Shown piece after piece: positions 37,882-45,802 of a DNA stretch of 64,000 nt. The notes beneath the pieces were generated by a model that was not told the DNA's origin, did not search any database, and saw nothing but the letters and a program-made list of their open reading frames with translations. Source of the DNA: Planktothricoides raciborskii GIHE-MW2 (GTDB taxonomy: Bacteria > Cyanobacteriota > Cyanobacteriia > Cyanobacteriales > Laspinemataceae); assembly GCF_040564635.1 (NCBI RefSeq), contig NZ_CP159837.1, positions 5,443,001 to 5,507,000 of the forward strand. The letters run 5' to 3'. The translations under genes were made by a program, and so were the position numbers. Positions within the stretch are counted from its first letter, which is position 1. Each line of letters begins with the position of its first letter.

Positions 37882-38582
37882 GGTTGTTGGTTGTTGGTTG
37901 TTGGGTAGGGATTCTTTGGGTAGGGATTCTTTGGTTGGGGAACGGGGAACAGTTATCGGGCAACGGGGAAATTTATAAGTGAAAAGTTAAAAGTTAAAAC
38001 TTAAAAGTTAAAACTTAAAAGTTAAAAGTTAAAACTTAAAACTTAAAAGTTAAAAGTTAAAAGTTAAAAGTCGTAGGGGCTTTCTGGCCATATAGCCTGA
38101 CGGCATGGGCTTCGCAAGGACGCCCGTACAAGTGAAAAGTCGTAGGGGCTTTCTGGCCATTCGCCCGTACAAAAGAAGTATCACTCTTTACTATTCACTA
38201 TTCACTATTCACTATTCACTATTCACTATTCACGCTCTCCTGAAGCTCCTCTGCTTCCCTGTTCCCTGTTCCCTGTTCCCTGTTCCCTGTTCCCTGTTCA
38301 CTATTCACTATTCACTCTCTCCTGAAGCTCCTCTGCTTCCCTGTTCCCTGTTCCCTATTCCCTATTCCCTGTTCCCTGTTCCCTGTTCCCTGTTCCCTGT
38401 TCACTATTCACTCTCTCCTGAAGCTCCTCTGCTTCCCTGTTCCCTGTTCCCTGTTCCCTGTTCCCTGTTCCCTGTTCACTATTCACTATTCACTACACCC
38501 TCTCTTCCCCCGCCCCAGAAGCCCCCAGAAGCCCCCAGAAGCCCCCAGAAGCTTCCCAAACCCCAAGCCGATCGCGATAAAA
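37882..38582. repeat. 700-bp composite of heptanucleotide arrays
   Basis: Contents in order: TTGTTGG units; two overlapping GGGTAGGGATTCTTTGG motifs (37903-37935); AAAAGTT/AAAACTT units (37978-38070); two copies of a GTAGGGGCTTTCTGGCCAT segment; ATTCACT units (about 38195-38232); CTGTTCC/CCTATTC units in three blocks separated by CTCTCCTGAAGCTCCTCTGC (38233-38490); and AGAAGCCCCC units (38517-38550). A 172-codon frame through this DNA is a by-product of the 7-bp periodicity. Confidence 0.85.
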
Positions 38583-38623
38583 TGATCAGTGGCAAAAGCA
38601 ATTGGGCAAAAGAGATTACCTAA

Positions 38624-39559
38624 ATGACCAATCTAAAAGTGTCTGCGATTATTTGCACTTATAACCGAGAACAGTATCTCGGTGCAGCCATAGACAGTTT
38701 GCTGGGGCAAGAGTTTACCGACTTTGAGGTGTTGGTGGTGGATAATGCATCGAGCGATCGCACGAAACAAATCGTCGAACAACGTCTAAGCAACCCACAA
38801 CTCAAATATATCTATGAATCCAACATCGGTCTATCCGTCGCTCGTAACACTGGGGCCCAAGCTGCCCAAGGAGAAATATTAGCGTATCTTGATGATGATG
38901 CGGTAGCCAGTCCCACCTGGTTACAAATCTTATATTCTGCTTATCAAGAAAATGCAAAATTGGTTATCGCTGGAGGAAAGGTGACACTATTATGGCCGCC
39001 TGGGGTAGAAAAGCCCAACTGGTTATCCCCAGAACTGGCTGGCAATTTAGGAGCTTACGACCTAGGAGGCCAGGTAGTCTATATCGATCGACCGGGACTC
39101 ACTCCTAGAGGCTTAAATTATTCCATTCGCCGGTCATTTTTAGCCGAAATCGGCGGATTTAACGTCAATCTGGGACGAATTGGCAAAAAATTATTATCCA
39201 ATGAAGAATTATATGTCACCGAACTTGCCTTAAAATTGGGGAAGCAGGTGGCCTACCTTCCCGATGCCTTAGTTGCTCACAATGTCGCCCCGGAACGCCT
39301 AAAAAAATCTTGGTTTTGGCAGCGTAGTTGGTGGCAAGGAGTCAGTGAATGTTATCGAGATTATGAGAGCGATATTGCTGGCTTCGATCAGCTTAACCGA
39401 GGAGGCGAACGACTGATTCGCGGACTCTACAAAACCTTAAAATTTTGGCAAGACCCCGCTAAACGCTTTGATAATTTAGTATATAGTTATGGTCAAATTG
39501 GTTATTTAACCACCGCGATCAAAGGAGGACTGAACTTTTCTCGAAAAAACTCCCAGTGA
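38624..39559 (+). CDS. Glycosyltransferase family 2
   Basis: 311 residues with an N-terminal GT-A domain: VSAIICTYNREQYLGAAIDSL, nucleotide-sugar site VVDNASSDRT near residue 43, GLSVARNTG, and the metal-binding DDD in LAYLDDDAVAS near residue 92. The ED-type segment is NEELYVTELALKLG, followed by LVAHNV. No membrane helix. The start is an ATG at 38624 following the long repeat region. With the next two genes it forms a probable exopolysaccharide or surface-glycan set. It could add a sugar to a lipid-linked repeat unit; donor and acceptor are unknown. Confidence 0.88.
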   Translation: MTNLKVSAIICTYNREQYLGAAIDSLLGQEFTDFEVLVVDNASSDRTKQIVEQRLSNPQLKYIYESNIGLSVARNTGAQAAQGEILAYLDDDAVASPTWLQILYSAYQENAKLVIAGGKVTLLWPPGVEKPNWLSPELAGNLGAYDLGGQVVYIDRPGLTPRGLNYSIRRSFLAEIGGFNVNLGRIGKKLLSNEELYVTELALKLGKQVAYLPDALVAHNVAPERLKKSWFWQRSWWQGVSECYRDYESDIAGFDQLNRGGERLIRGLYKTLKFWQDPAKRFDNLVYSYGQIGYLTTAIKGGLNFSRKNSQ

Positions 39560-39751
39560 ACCTCCCCCGTTCAATTCACCAACTGCCGATTAACAAAAAC
39601 TATCATCATCAGAAAATAGAGCTAATTTATTAATGCCAATAATTTTTTAACGAATTTTAACAAGCCTTAATAAGTCTGATATTACCTCTGATATTAAATC
39701 TGAGATAAAAATATTAAATCTGTTCACTGAGGTTGTTTTCTCTCGACTATT

Positions 39752-40681
39752 ATGACATTAACACCATCAAAAGTTCCGGTTTCAGTCTTAATTCCTGGTA
39801 AAAACGAAGAATACAACCTACCAGCTTGCCTGGAAAGTTTAAAGCCAGCGGATGAAATATTTTTGGTCGATTCCCAAAGTAGCGATCGCAGCCAAGAAAT
39901 TGCCGAAAGCTACGGGGCAAAAGTCGTTCAATTCCACTTTAATGGTTTCTGGCCAAAAAAGAAAAATTGGTCTCTAGAAAACCTACCTTTTCGCAACGAA
40001 TGGGTCTTAATTGTTGACTGTGACGAACGCATTCCCCCGGAACTTTGGCAAGAAATTGCCCAAGTCATCCAAAACTCCGACTGCAACGGTTACTATCTGA
40101 ATCGGAAAGTCTTCTTTCTGGGAAAATGGATTCGTCACGGTGGTAAATATCCTGATTGGAATCTGCGACTATTTAAACATAAAAAAGGTCGCTATGAAAA
40201 TCTGGGAACTGAAGGAGTTCGTAACACGGGGGACAACGAAGTCCATGAGCACGTGATCTTATCCGGTCAAGTCGGCTACCTAAACCATGACATGATTCAC
40301 GAAGATTTCCGGGATATCTATCAATGGCTGGAACGTCACAATCGTTACTCCAATTGGGAAGCCAAAGTTTATTACAATGTGCTGCACGGAGAAGCACAAA
40401 ATGAAAGCATCGGCGCTAATTTTTTCGGGGACGCGGTGCAGCGGAAACGCTTTCTCAAAAAACTCTGGGTCAGACTACCTTTTAAACCCACTTTACGGTT
40501 CATCTTATTTTACTTTATTCAACTCGGCTTCCTCGATGGCAAAGCGGGCTATATCTATGCACGCTTACTCAGTCAATATGAATATCAGATTGGCGTCAAA
40601 CTGTATGAACTGATCAAATTTGGGGGGCAATTAAATCGCCCACAACTAACCCCGAATAATTCACCCACCGATGCCCAATGA
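39752..40681 (+). CDS. Glycosyltransferase family 2 (second of the pair)
   Basis: 309 residues. PVSVLIPGKNEEYNLPACLESL starts the GT-A fold, FLVDSQSSDRS is the nucleotide site, and VLIVDCDERIPPELW contains the DxD (DCD) near residue 91. A C-terminal amphipathic/hydrophobic stretch (TLRFILFYFIQLGFLDGKAGYIYA) suggests membrane association, typical of KdtX/WaaE-like GT2 enzymes. The stop overlaps the next start (ATGA at 40678-40681), showing translational coupling with the acetyltransferase. A 192-bp gap separates it from the first GT2. Confidence 0.88.
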   Translation: MTLTPSKVPVSVLIPGKNEEYNLPACLESLKPADEIFLVDSQSSDRSQEIAESYGAKVVQFHFNGFWPKKKNWSLENLPFRNEWVLIVDCDERIPPELWQEIAQVIQNSDCNGYYLNRKVFFLGKWIRHGGKYPDWNLRLFKHKKGRYENLGTEGVRNTGDNEVHEHVILSGQVGYLNHDMIHEDFRDIYQWLERHNRYSNWEAKVYYNVLHGEAQNESIGANFFGDAVQRKRFLKKLWVRLPFKPTLRFILFYFIQLGFLDGKAGYIYARLLSQYEYQIGVKLYELIKFGGQLNRPQLTPNNSPTDAQ

Positions 40682-41265
40682 ACAAAAATCCTGATTCTCC
40701 CCTGTTACATTTACCGCCAATGGTGGACTTACGCCAGTACGATCAATCTTGGTTTGACCGAGGTCGTCCAGGATTGTTTATTTTATTTTGGTGGTTCGTT
40801 CAGGCGATCGCATTCCCCCTCACTCCCCAGCCGTTACATAATGTCCGCCGATTTATATTGCGACTGTTTGGGGCGAAAATTGGTCGGGGAGTGCAAATTC
40901 GACCCACAGCCCGATTTACCTATCCTTGGAAAATCGAAATCGGTGACTATACCTGGATTGGTGATGACGTGGTTTTATATAGTCTCGATCGCATCTATAT
41001 CGGCGAACACTGTGTTATTTCTCAAAAAACCTACCTTTGCACCGGCAGTCACGATCCCCAGCACCCCGCCTTTGGTCTAGTTACCCAACCGATTATGATT
41101 GGCAATGGCGCTTGGATCGCCGCCGACTGCTTTATTGCCCCAGGGGTGAAAATTGGGGCCAATGCCCTGATTGGCACTCGCAGCAGCGTGTTCAAAAATA
41201 TGCCAGAGGGTCAAGTTTGTTTTGGCAGTCCTTGTCTGCCACGGTATCCGCGAGTCAGGATTTAA
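40678..41265 (+). CDS. Left-handed beta-helix acetyltransferase (WcaF-like; resembles HpsU of hormogonium polysaccharide)
   Basis: 195 residues. DLRQYDQSWFDRGRPGLFILFWWFVQAIAFPLTPQ is an N-terminal amphipathic/hydrophobic part (quoted in segments). Hexapeptide repeats ([LIV]GxxxX) follow: IGRGVQIRP, IGDYTWIGDDVVLYSL, IGEHCVISQ, IGNGAWIAADCFIAPGVKIGANALIG. The catalytic His is in CTGSHDPQHP. It O-acetylates a sugar in exopolysaccharide from acetyl-CoA. Cyanobacterial homologues belong to hormogonium polysaccharide loci, which in this setting would mean motility slime. Start ATG 40678 overlaps the GT2 stop. Confidence 0.88.
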   Translation: MNKNPDSPLLHLPPMVDLRQYDQSWFDRGRPGLFILFWWFVQAIAFPLTPQPLHNVRRFILRLFGAKIGRGVQIRPTARFTYPWKIEIGDYTWIGDDVVLYSLDRIYIGEHCVISQKTYLCTGSHDPQHPAFGLVTQPIMIGNGAWIAADCFIAPGVKIGANALIGTRSSVFKNMPEGQVCFGSPCLPRYPRVRI

Positions 41266-41278
41266 TCTGAGAATACCG

Positions 41279-41353
41279 TAGGGTGTGTTAGGCGCGGAAA
41301 TGAGATTTTTATCCCTGTAAACTAACCGAAAATCCCGCGCCGTAACGCACCAT
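41279..41353. repeat. Dispersed inverted repeat (GTAGGGTGTGTTAGGCG...CGCCGTAACGCACC)
   Basis: TAGGGTGTGTTAGGCGCGG at the left and CCGCGCCGTAACGCACCAT at the right are imperfect complements around an AT-rich centre. This is the common cyanobacterial GTAACGCACC element, placed between convergent genes. Confidence 0.6.
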
Positions 41354-41363
41354 AAACCACTTT

Positions 41364-41465
41364 GTTATTCATTCATATTCTTATAAGTCGCCACCGCCGA
41401 GGGTGAGGTGCGATGTTATTCATTCATATTCTTATAAGTCGCCACCGCCGAGGGTGAGATGCGAT
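41364..41465. repeat. Tandem 51-bp duplication at the 3' end of pcxA
   Basis: 41364-41414 and 41415-41465 are identical except for one G/A. The right copy carries the last codons and stop of pcxA (stop 41416-41418), and the left copy lies just outside the gene. Confidence 0.95.
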
Positions 41466-42921
41466 TGAGATAACGGAAGATCCAATATTTAAAGATGGTG
41501 TCTAAAATCACTGGGAAGGTGGCAATAAAGAGAAAGATGAATTCTCGACTTTCGGGAATGCCTAAATGTCGGCAAATTCCTTCTAAAATTACTTCCCAGC
41601 CGTGGGGAGAGTGGAATCCCACAAACACATCTGTAAACAAGATAATGATGAATGCTTTGGCGCTATCACTTAGGCCATATACAACTTCATCAATAAAAGA
41701 TTTCAAAACCGCAATTTCCCGTTTACTGTTGGTGATGACGAGGCAAAAGGCGATCGCGGAAAAAATGTCGGCCACAATATTTTTTAACGATTCAGCACTG
41801 CGTCGATTGTATTCTTCAGCGATTTCAAAGGCTTTTATTTTGACTTGTTTCTCAATTTCTTCTTCACTCAATTTAGTGATTTTGTTTAATAAAATTGGAT
41901 TGTCTTCAGAAAATTCTTTGATTTCTGTAGCAATGAATTTTTCAAACTTGAGTTTTTCTTCAAACCGCTGTAATTCTCTAAAGGCTTCTTCTTCCATGTC
42001 CACGTTCAAAAATATCGCCGCTTGGGGTTCGATATATTTTTCATAAATTGGACTCAGCATAATTTTAGAACTCTGTTGGGTCAGCAAGGGGATGAGAATA
42101 ATCAGTAAAATAAATTTCAGAGATAAGACTGTGCGAGTTTGAGATTTGCGAAAATCTTGCACCACTTCATTTTCCGCATCGGGATCTAAGTCTCTTTTTA
42201 CTCTGTCTAGAGTTCTGAGAATTGACCGAGGCAAAAAACTGGTAGTAGTGGCTAGATTTCCCTCTTTTTTTGAGGATTTTTTTTCAAATCTAGGTTGTTT
42301 TGGATCGAGTTTGAGTTCACCAACAAAGAAACCGGGTTTCTGCGACAATTCATCCTTCGTACCGATAGCTTGGTTAAGAAACCCGGTTTCTGAAGCGGAT
42401 TTTTCAGAGATGGAAAGCGTCCCTGGGGAATTAGCCCCAGGTTGACCGCCCCCGTTTAAATTTTTGAAGTCTAGCTGAAGCGGATAGACTACTTGGTCTG
42501 GCTGGTATTTGCCAATCACATCATCAATAAATTTCAGCTTTTCCAGCACTAGATTATCGGCATCTCTCAAACCCAACGATTTGCCGTTGTTGGGATAGTC
42601 GGCAAAATATTTAATTTTCTTTTTATTGAACACTTGTTCATAAATATCAATGAATGAGCGGCTATTTCTAAATTCCGTTAGTCTTAACTTAATAATTTCT
42701 AGGTTTCGGTCTAAATCTGCTTCAAAATGAGCATAAACACTGGTTCCATAAGCAGCGTTAACCAGAGAAATTTTATCGCCATTGAAATGTTGGTTTTCAA
42801 TGGCTTGAATGGCTAAGGCTGCTTGGTAGGCAATTTCCAGCGATCGATCAGGAGTCTGGGAAAACCAATGTTCCGCAGCCGTTAAAAAGCGTTGCAATGG
42901 AGAGGACATAGACTGACTCAT
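41416..42921 (-). CDS. pcxA: Proton extrusion protein PcxA (CemA/CotA family)
   Basis: 501 residues, an inner-membrane protein needed for light-dependent Na+-stimulated proton extrusion. The soluble N-half (AAEHWFSQTPDRSLEIAYQAAL; LTEFRNSRSFIDIYEQVF) is typical of cyanobacterial PcxA. The C-half has four hydrophobic segments, including LKFILLIILIPLLTQQ and IFLFIATFPVILDTIFKYWIF, with the conserved DVFVGFHSPHGWE loop. In the linker near residues 177-198 the peptide SETGFLNQAIGTKDEL...QKPGFF is encoded by the dispersed palindrome doublet (42326-42392), inserted in frame. This low-conservation linker seems to tolerate it. Its stop lies in one of two tandem 51-bp copies. Confidence 0.93.
   Translation of the reverse strand: MSQSMSSPLQRFLTAAEHWFSQTPDRSLEIAYQAALAIQAIENQHFNGDKISLVNAAYGTSVYAHFEADLDRNLEIIKLRLTEFRNSRSFIDIYEQVFNKKKIKYFADYPNNGKSLGLRDADNLVLEKLKFIDDVIGKYQPDQVVYPLQLDFKNLNGGGQPGANSPGTLSISEKSASETGFLNQAIGTKDELSQKPGFFVGELKLDPKQPRFEKKSSKKEGNLATTTSFLPRSILRTLDRVKRDLDPDAENEVVQDFRKSQTRTVLSLKFILLIILIPLLTQQSSKIMLSPIYEKYIEPQAAIFLNVDMEEEAFRELQRFEEKLKFEKFIATEIKEFSEDNPILLNKITKLSEEEIEKQVKIKAFEIAEEYNRRSAESLKNIVADIFSAIAFCLVITNSKREIAVLKSFIDEVVYGLSDSAKAFIIILFTDVFVGFHSPHGWEVILEGICRHLGIPESREFIFLFIATFPVILDTIFKYWIFRYLNRISPSAVATYKNMNE
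42326..42392 (-). repeat. Palindrome doublet inserted in frame within pcxA
   Basis: GAAACCGGGTTTC (left) and GAAACCCGGTTTC (right) flank the spacer that reads AACCAAGCTATCGGTACGAA on the minus strand, matching the intergenic copy at 37233-37298. Reading frame is preserved throughout. Confidence 0.92.
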
Positions 42922-43118
42922 TTTAAAAATTTTAATTAATCAGCAATTTAGCAGATTTCCGCTCGGTTCCGCATCAAATCGCTCCTGTCAGATTGTTTAA
43001 TTAATTATAAAAAAATTATCTTGATAATTTTTCGGCCAGGGGTTCAGGCGGATCTTTTCCCGGAAAACGGCTATAGTATAGTCACGAGTGCGAAAGCGGG
43101 ATAATCAGTGGTGGTGAA

Positions 43119-45509
43119 GTGGTGGTGAATTCGCTGTGGATTGTCGGGCCAAGTCTGAGTGGTAAGACAACTCTTCTGATCCAACAGTTTCAGAAATCCT
43201 TACAGCCAGAAAGGGATTCGGCAAAGGTGGGGAAAAACTTATGGCATCCGGGGGTGCTGGTGTTTGCCCCAACCAGCGATCGCCGCCGACAACTGGCTGA
43301 CCAGATATCTGTTCACAGCAAACACAATAAACACCAATGTTTGGTGAACGCCACCACGCCTTTAGGATTTTTTCAGCATGAAGTGACTCTATTTTGGCCT
43401 TTGTTGGTTTCCCGACTCAACCTGAAACCACAGTTTCCCGTCCGCTTACGTCCAGAAACAGAGCAAGAGTCCGCCACTCGACTATGGCGACCAGAATTGG
43501 ATAGCGGGCAGTTGCGTTGGTCGGGAGTGAGCGAGTATCGCTTAGTCCGGCGGATGTTGGATTTAATGCAGTTGGCGGCGGTTTCGGGAACGCCGATTGA
43601 AGAAATTCCCCATCTGTTAGAATACGGGCTGATGGATCAAGGGTCGCCAGAACTGTGGGATCTGATGGGCAAGCTGTTGTTACGCTGGCGTCAGTGGTGT
43701 TTGGAACGCGGCTTTTTGACTTATGGCGTTGTGGCCGAACTTTACTGGCGTTATTTGTTGGATGACCCGGTTTATCAGACTCATTTATTGTCTCGATTCG
43801 ATCGCCTATTGGCGGATGATGTGGACGAGTATCCGAGTATTGCCCGTGATTTGTTTGAGGTGTTGCTCGATCGCGGCGTTCCTGGGGTGTTTACCTATAA
43901 TCTGGATGGCCAAGTGCGCTTGGGTTTGGGGGCTGATTCTGAGTATTTGGCAGGGTTAGGCGATCGCCCGGGTATGACCCAAGTAATGCTAAAAGATCGG
44001 TCGATTTCTCAGCCTTTGCCCAAATCTCTCCGACCCTCGTTGAAAAATTGGGTTTTGGCTGTGACCAGTCGCGATATTCCCCCTTGGTTAGATCGCCGAG
44101 AATTAGAGAATCAGGTTTTCTCCGTGCAAACCGCCTCTCGGATTGAGTTATTGCGGGAAACTGCCGAAGCGATCGCTGCTGAAATTAAAACCGGAACCGT
44201 TGCAGCGGAAGATATTGCCCTGATCGCCCCCGGTTTAGATGAAATTGCCCGCTATACGATCGTGCAAAGTTTGAACAATTTGGACGTCCCGGTGAATTCC
44301 CTGAATGACCAACGCCGATTAGCGAATCTGTCCATGATTCGGGCATTGCTGACTTTGTTAGCCCTGGTTTATCCGGGTTTGGGTCGTCTGGTTGACCGAG
44401 ATGCGATCGCCGAACTATTGACGATCTTGTCTCAGCAAGAAATCGTCAGTCGTCCTCCGTCTCCCGTAGGGGCGTTTCGCGAAGTAGGGGCGCTTCGCGA
44501 AACGCCCCTACAAGACGAGACATTTTGGCAGGACACTCTGCCCAAATCAAAAAACATTCCCGGCATTCCCGGCATTCCCGGCATTCCCGGCACCTTTCTC
44601 AGGTTTGAATATCGCATCGATCCGGTTCGGGCTGGTTTATTAACCGACTATTGCTATGCACCAGATCCGATTTCCCCAAAACTCTTGCCCGTCACTTCTT
44701 TTCCCCGTTGGGATCGGTTGGGTTATCGGGCGACAATGGCTTATCAGGAAATTGTGACTTGGATCGAACAACAGCGAGATTGTATCCGCAACGCGACTCG
44801 ATCGCCGCTTCAGGAGGCTGACCGCGAGGGTACGGGCGAGATTGCATCCGCAACGAGGAGCGATCTTGCTCCGCAACCCTATCGCGATCGCGGGGGTATC
44901 GCCCCTACACCGATTCACGTATTAAATGAGGCGATTCAAAAATTTTTATCCCCAGTCAATCATCTTCCGGGCGATCGCCTTTCCGCCTTACGCGAATTCA
45001 TGGAAACCGCTAGTCACTACTGGGAAGTGGATCGGCGGTTACGCAGGTTACGCGTTCAGGAAGGGGGAACTGCCAATGCCCCAGATTATGTCATCGTGGG
45101 TCAATTTATCCAGCTATTGCGTCAGGGAACTGTGACCGCGAACCCTTTCCCCGTTTCCGCGATCTCCGCCCCATCTCGTGGGGTGACATTAGCCACCATC
45201 TTTCAATATCGGTCAGCCAAATTATCTCATCGTTACCACTTTTGGCTAGATGCAGGCAGCCCTCTCTGGCTGAGTGGTGGGGCGGCCACTTTATTTGGTT
45301 CCCCGTTATTTTTACGCCAATGGTCTGGTCGTCCTTGGACCGTTGCCGATGAGGAACAAGCCGCAGAGGAACGATTAGAAAGGATTTTAAATGATTTACT
45401 TAGTCGGGTAAGCGATCGGCTTTATCTTTGTCACAGCCAATTATCTACCAGTGGACAAGAACAAACCGGGCCATTGTTATCTTGGGTGAATGCAGCGATC
45501 GAGGTTTAG
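43119..45509 (+). CDS. AddB/UvrD-like P-loop recombination protein (helicase family)
   Basis: 796 residues. The N-terminus has an intact Walker A (GPSLSGKTTLL near residue 10), then VLVFAPTSDRRRQLADQI, a helicase motif Ia-like segment. LLADDVDEYPSIARDLFEVLL near residue 230 resembles motif II (DD/DE), and DIALIAPGLDEIARY near residue 365 resembles SF1 motif IV. The architecture fits a cyanobacterial RecB/AddB-related superfamily-1 protein involved in DNA double-strand break repair; other SF1 motifs are weak, so helicase activity is uncertain. The start is ambiguous between three consecutive GTG codons at 43119-43127. The segment 44460-44900 is repeat-derived: a 19-bp-stem palindrome, a 9-bp tandem (IPG repeats) and dispersed GCATCCGCAACG units. 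Confidence 0.7.
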   Translation: MVVNSLWIVGPSLSGKTTLLIQQFQKSLQPERDSAKVGKNLWHPGVLVFAPTSDRRRQLADQISVHSKHNKHQCLVNATTPLGFFQHEVTLFWPLLVSRLNLKPQFPVRLRPETEQESATRLWRPELDSGQLRWSGVSEYRLVRRMLDLMQLAAVSGTPIEEIPHLLEYGLMDQGSPELWDLMGKLLLRWRQWCLERGFLTYGVVAELYWRYLLDDPVYQTHLLSRFDRLLADDVDEYPSIARDLFEVLLDRGVPGVFTYNLDGQVRLGLGADSEYLAGLGDRPGMTQVMLKDRSISQPLPKSLRPSLKNWVLAVTSRDIPPWLDRRELENQVFSVQTASRIELLRETAEAIAAEIKTGTVAAEDIALIAPGLDEIARYTIVQSLNNLDVPVNSLNDQRRLANLSMIRALLTLLALVYPGLGRLVDRDAIAELLTILSQQEIVSRPPSPVGAFREVGALRETPLQDETFWQDTLPKSKNIPGIPGIPGIPGTFLRFEYRIDPVRAGLLTDYCYAPDPISPKLLPVTSFPRWDRLGYRATMAYQEIVTWIEQQRDCIRNATRSPLQEADREGTGEIASATRSDLAPQPYRDRGGIAPTPIHVLNEAIQKFLSPVNHLPGDRLSALREFMETASHYWEVDRRLRRLRVQEGGTANAPDYVIVGQFIQLLRQGTVTANPFPVSAISAPSRGVTLATIFQYRSAKLSHRYHFWLDAGSPLWLSGGAATLFGSPLFLRQWSGRPWTVADEEQAAEERLERILNDLLSRVSDRLYLCHSQLSTSGQEQTGPLLSWVNAAIEV
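44466..44511 (+). repeat. 19-bp perfect inverted repeat inside the AddB/UvrD-like gene
   Basis: Left arm 44466-44484 begins GTAGGGGCGTTTCGCG; right arm 44493-44511 is its exact complement. The 8-nt loop is TAGGGGCG. Encodes the segment PVGAFREVGALRETPLQDE in frame. Confidence 0.92.
44555..44590 (+). repeat. Four tandem copies of CATTCCCGG within the same gene
   Basis: Copies at 44555, 44564, 44573 and 44582 encode I-P-G triplets. The unit length of 9 preserves the frame and can vary in copy number without frameshift. Confidence 0.92.
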
Positions 45510-45657
45510 ATCGCAATTGATTCGGCAGGGAATCTCGCTTTTCCTGTCCGGTATTTGACGAGAAGCTGCGAGGACTAAGAAATCGGGTTTCTTTGTTGCT
45601 TAAAACAGATAGAGGAGAGAGGAGAGAGTTAATTTTCATAATACATCTCTTTAACAG

Positions 45658-45800
45658 ATTGTCAAGGATTTTTAGAGATAATTTCACCACAGAGACACAG
45701 AGGACACAGAGAGATATTCTTTGTGTCCTTTGTGCCTTTGTGGTTTATTTTCACCACAAAGACACAAAGGACACAAAGAAAAAAACCCGGTTTCTAACTT
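45658..45800. repeat. Dispersed ACACAAAGG repeats and palindrome unit at the 3' end of the first DUF4347 gene
   Basis: GAGACACAGAGGACACAGAGAG at 45690-45713 (quoted in parts) is followed by a long inverted repeat at 45719-45778 (CTTTGTGTCCTTTGTG arm; CACAAAGGACACAAAG arm; loop TTATTTTC). An ACCCGGTTTCT half palindrome follows at about 45785. The same hairpin follows the paralogue at 55440-55499. Confidence 0.85.
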
Positions 45801-45802
45801 CC

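Noticed and set aside
38105-38623. 172-codon plus-strand reading frame
   Set aside because: It runs through 7-bp tandem arrays, which stay open in a frame by periodicity. The product is a repeat of SLFTIHY and LFPVPC with no domain.
38624-41265. Assigning the first glycosyltransferase as HpsE
   Set aside because: The N-terminal motif differs from the one I associate with HpsE, so only a GT2 family call is supported; the acetyltransferase resemblance to HpsU is kept as a comment.
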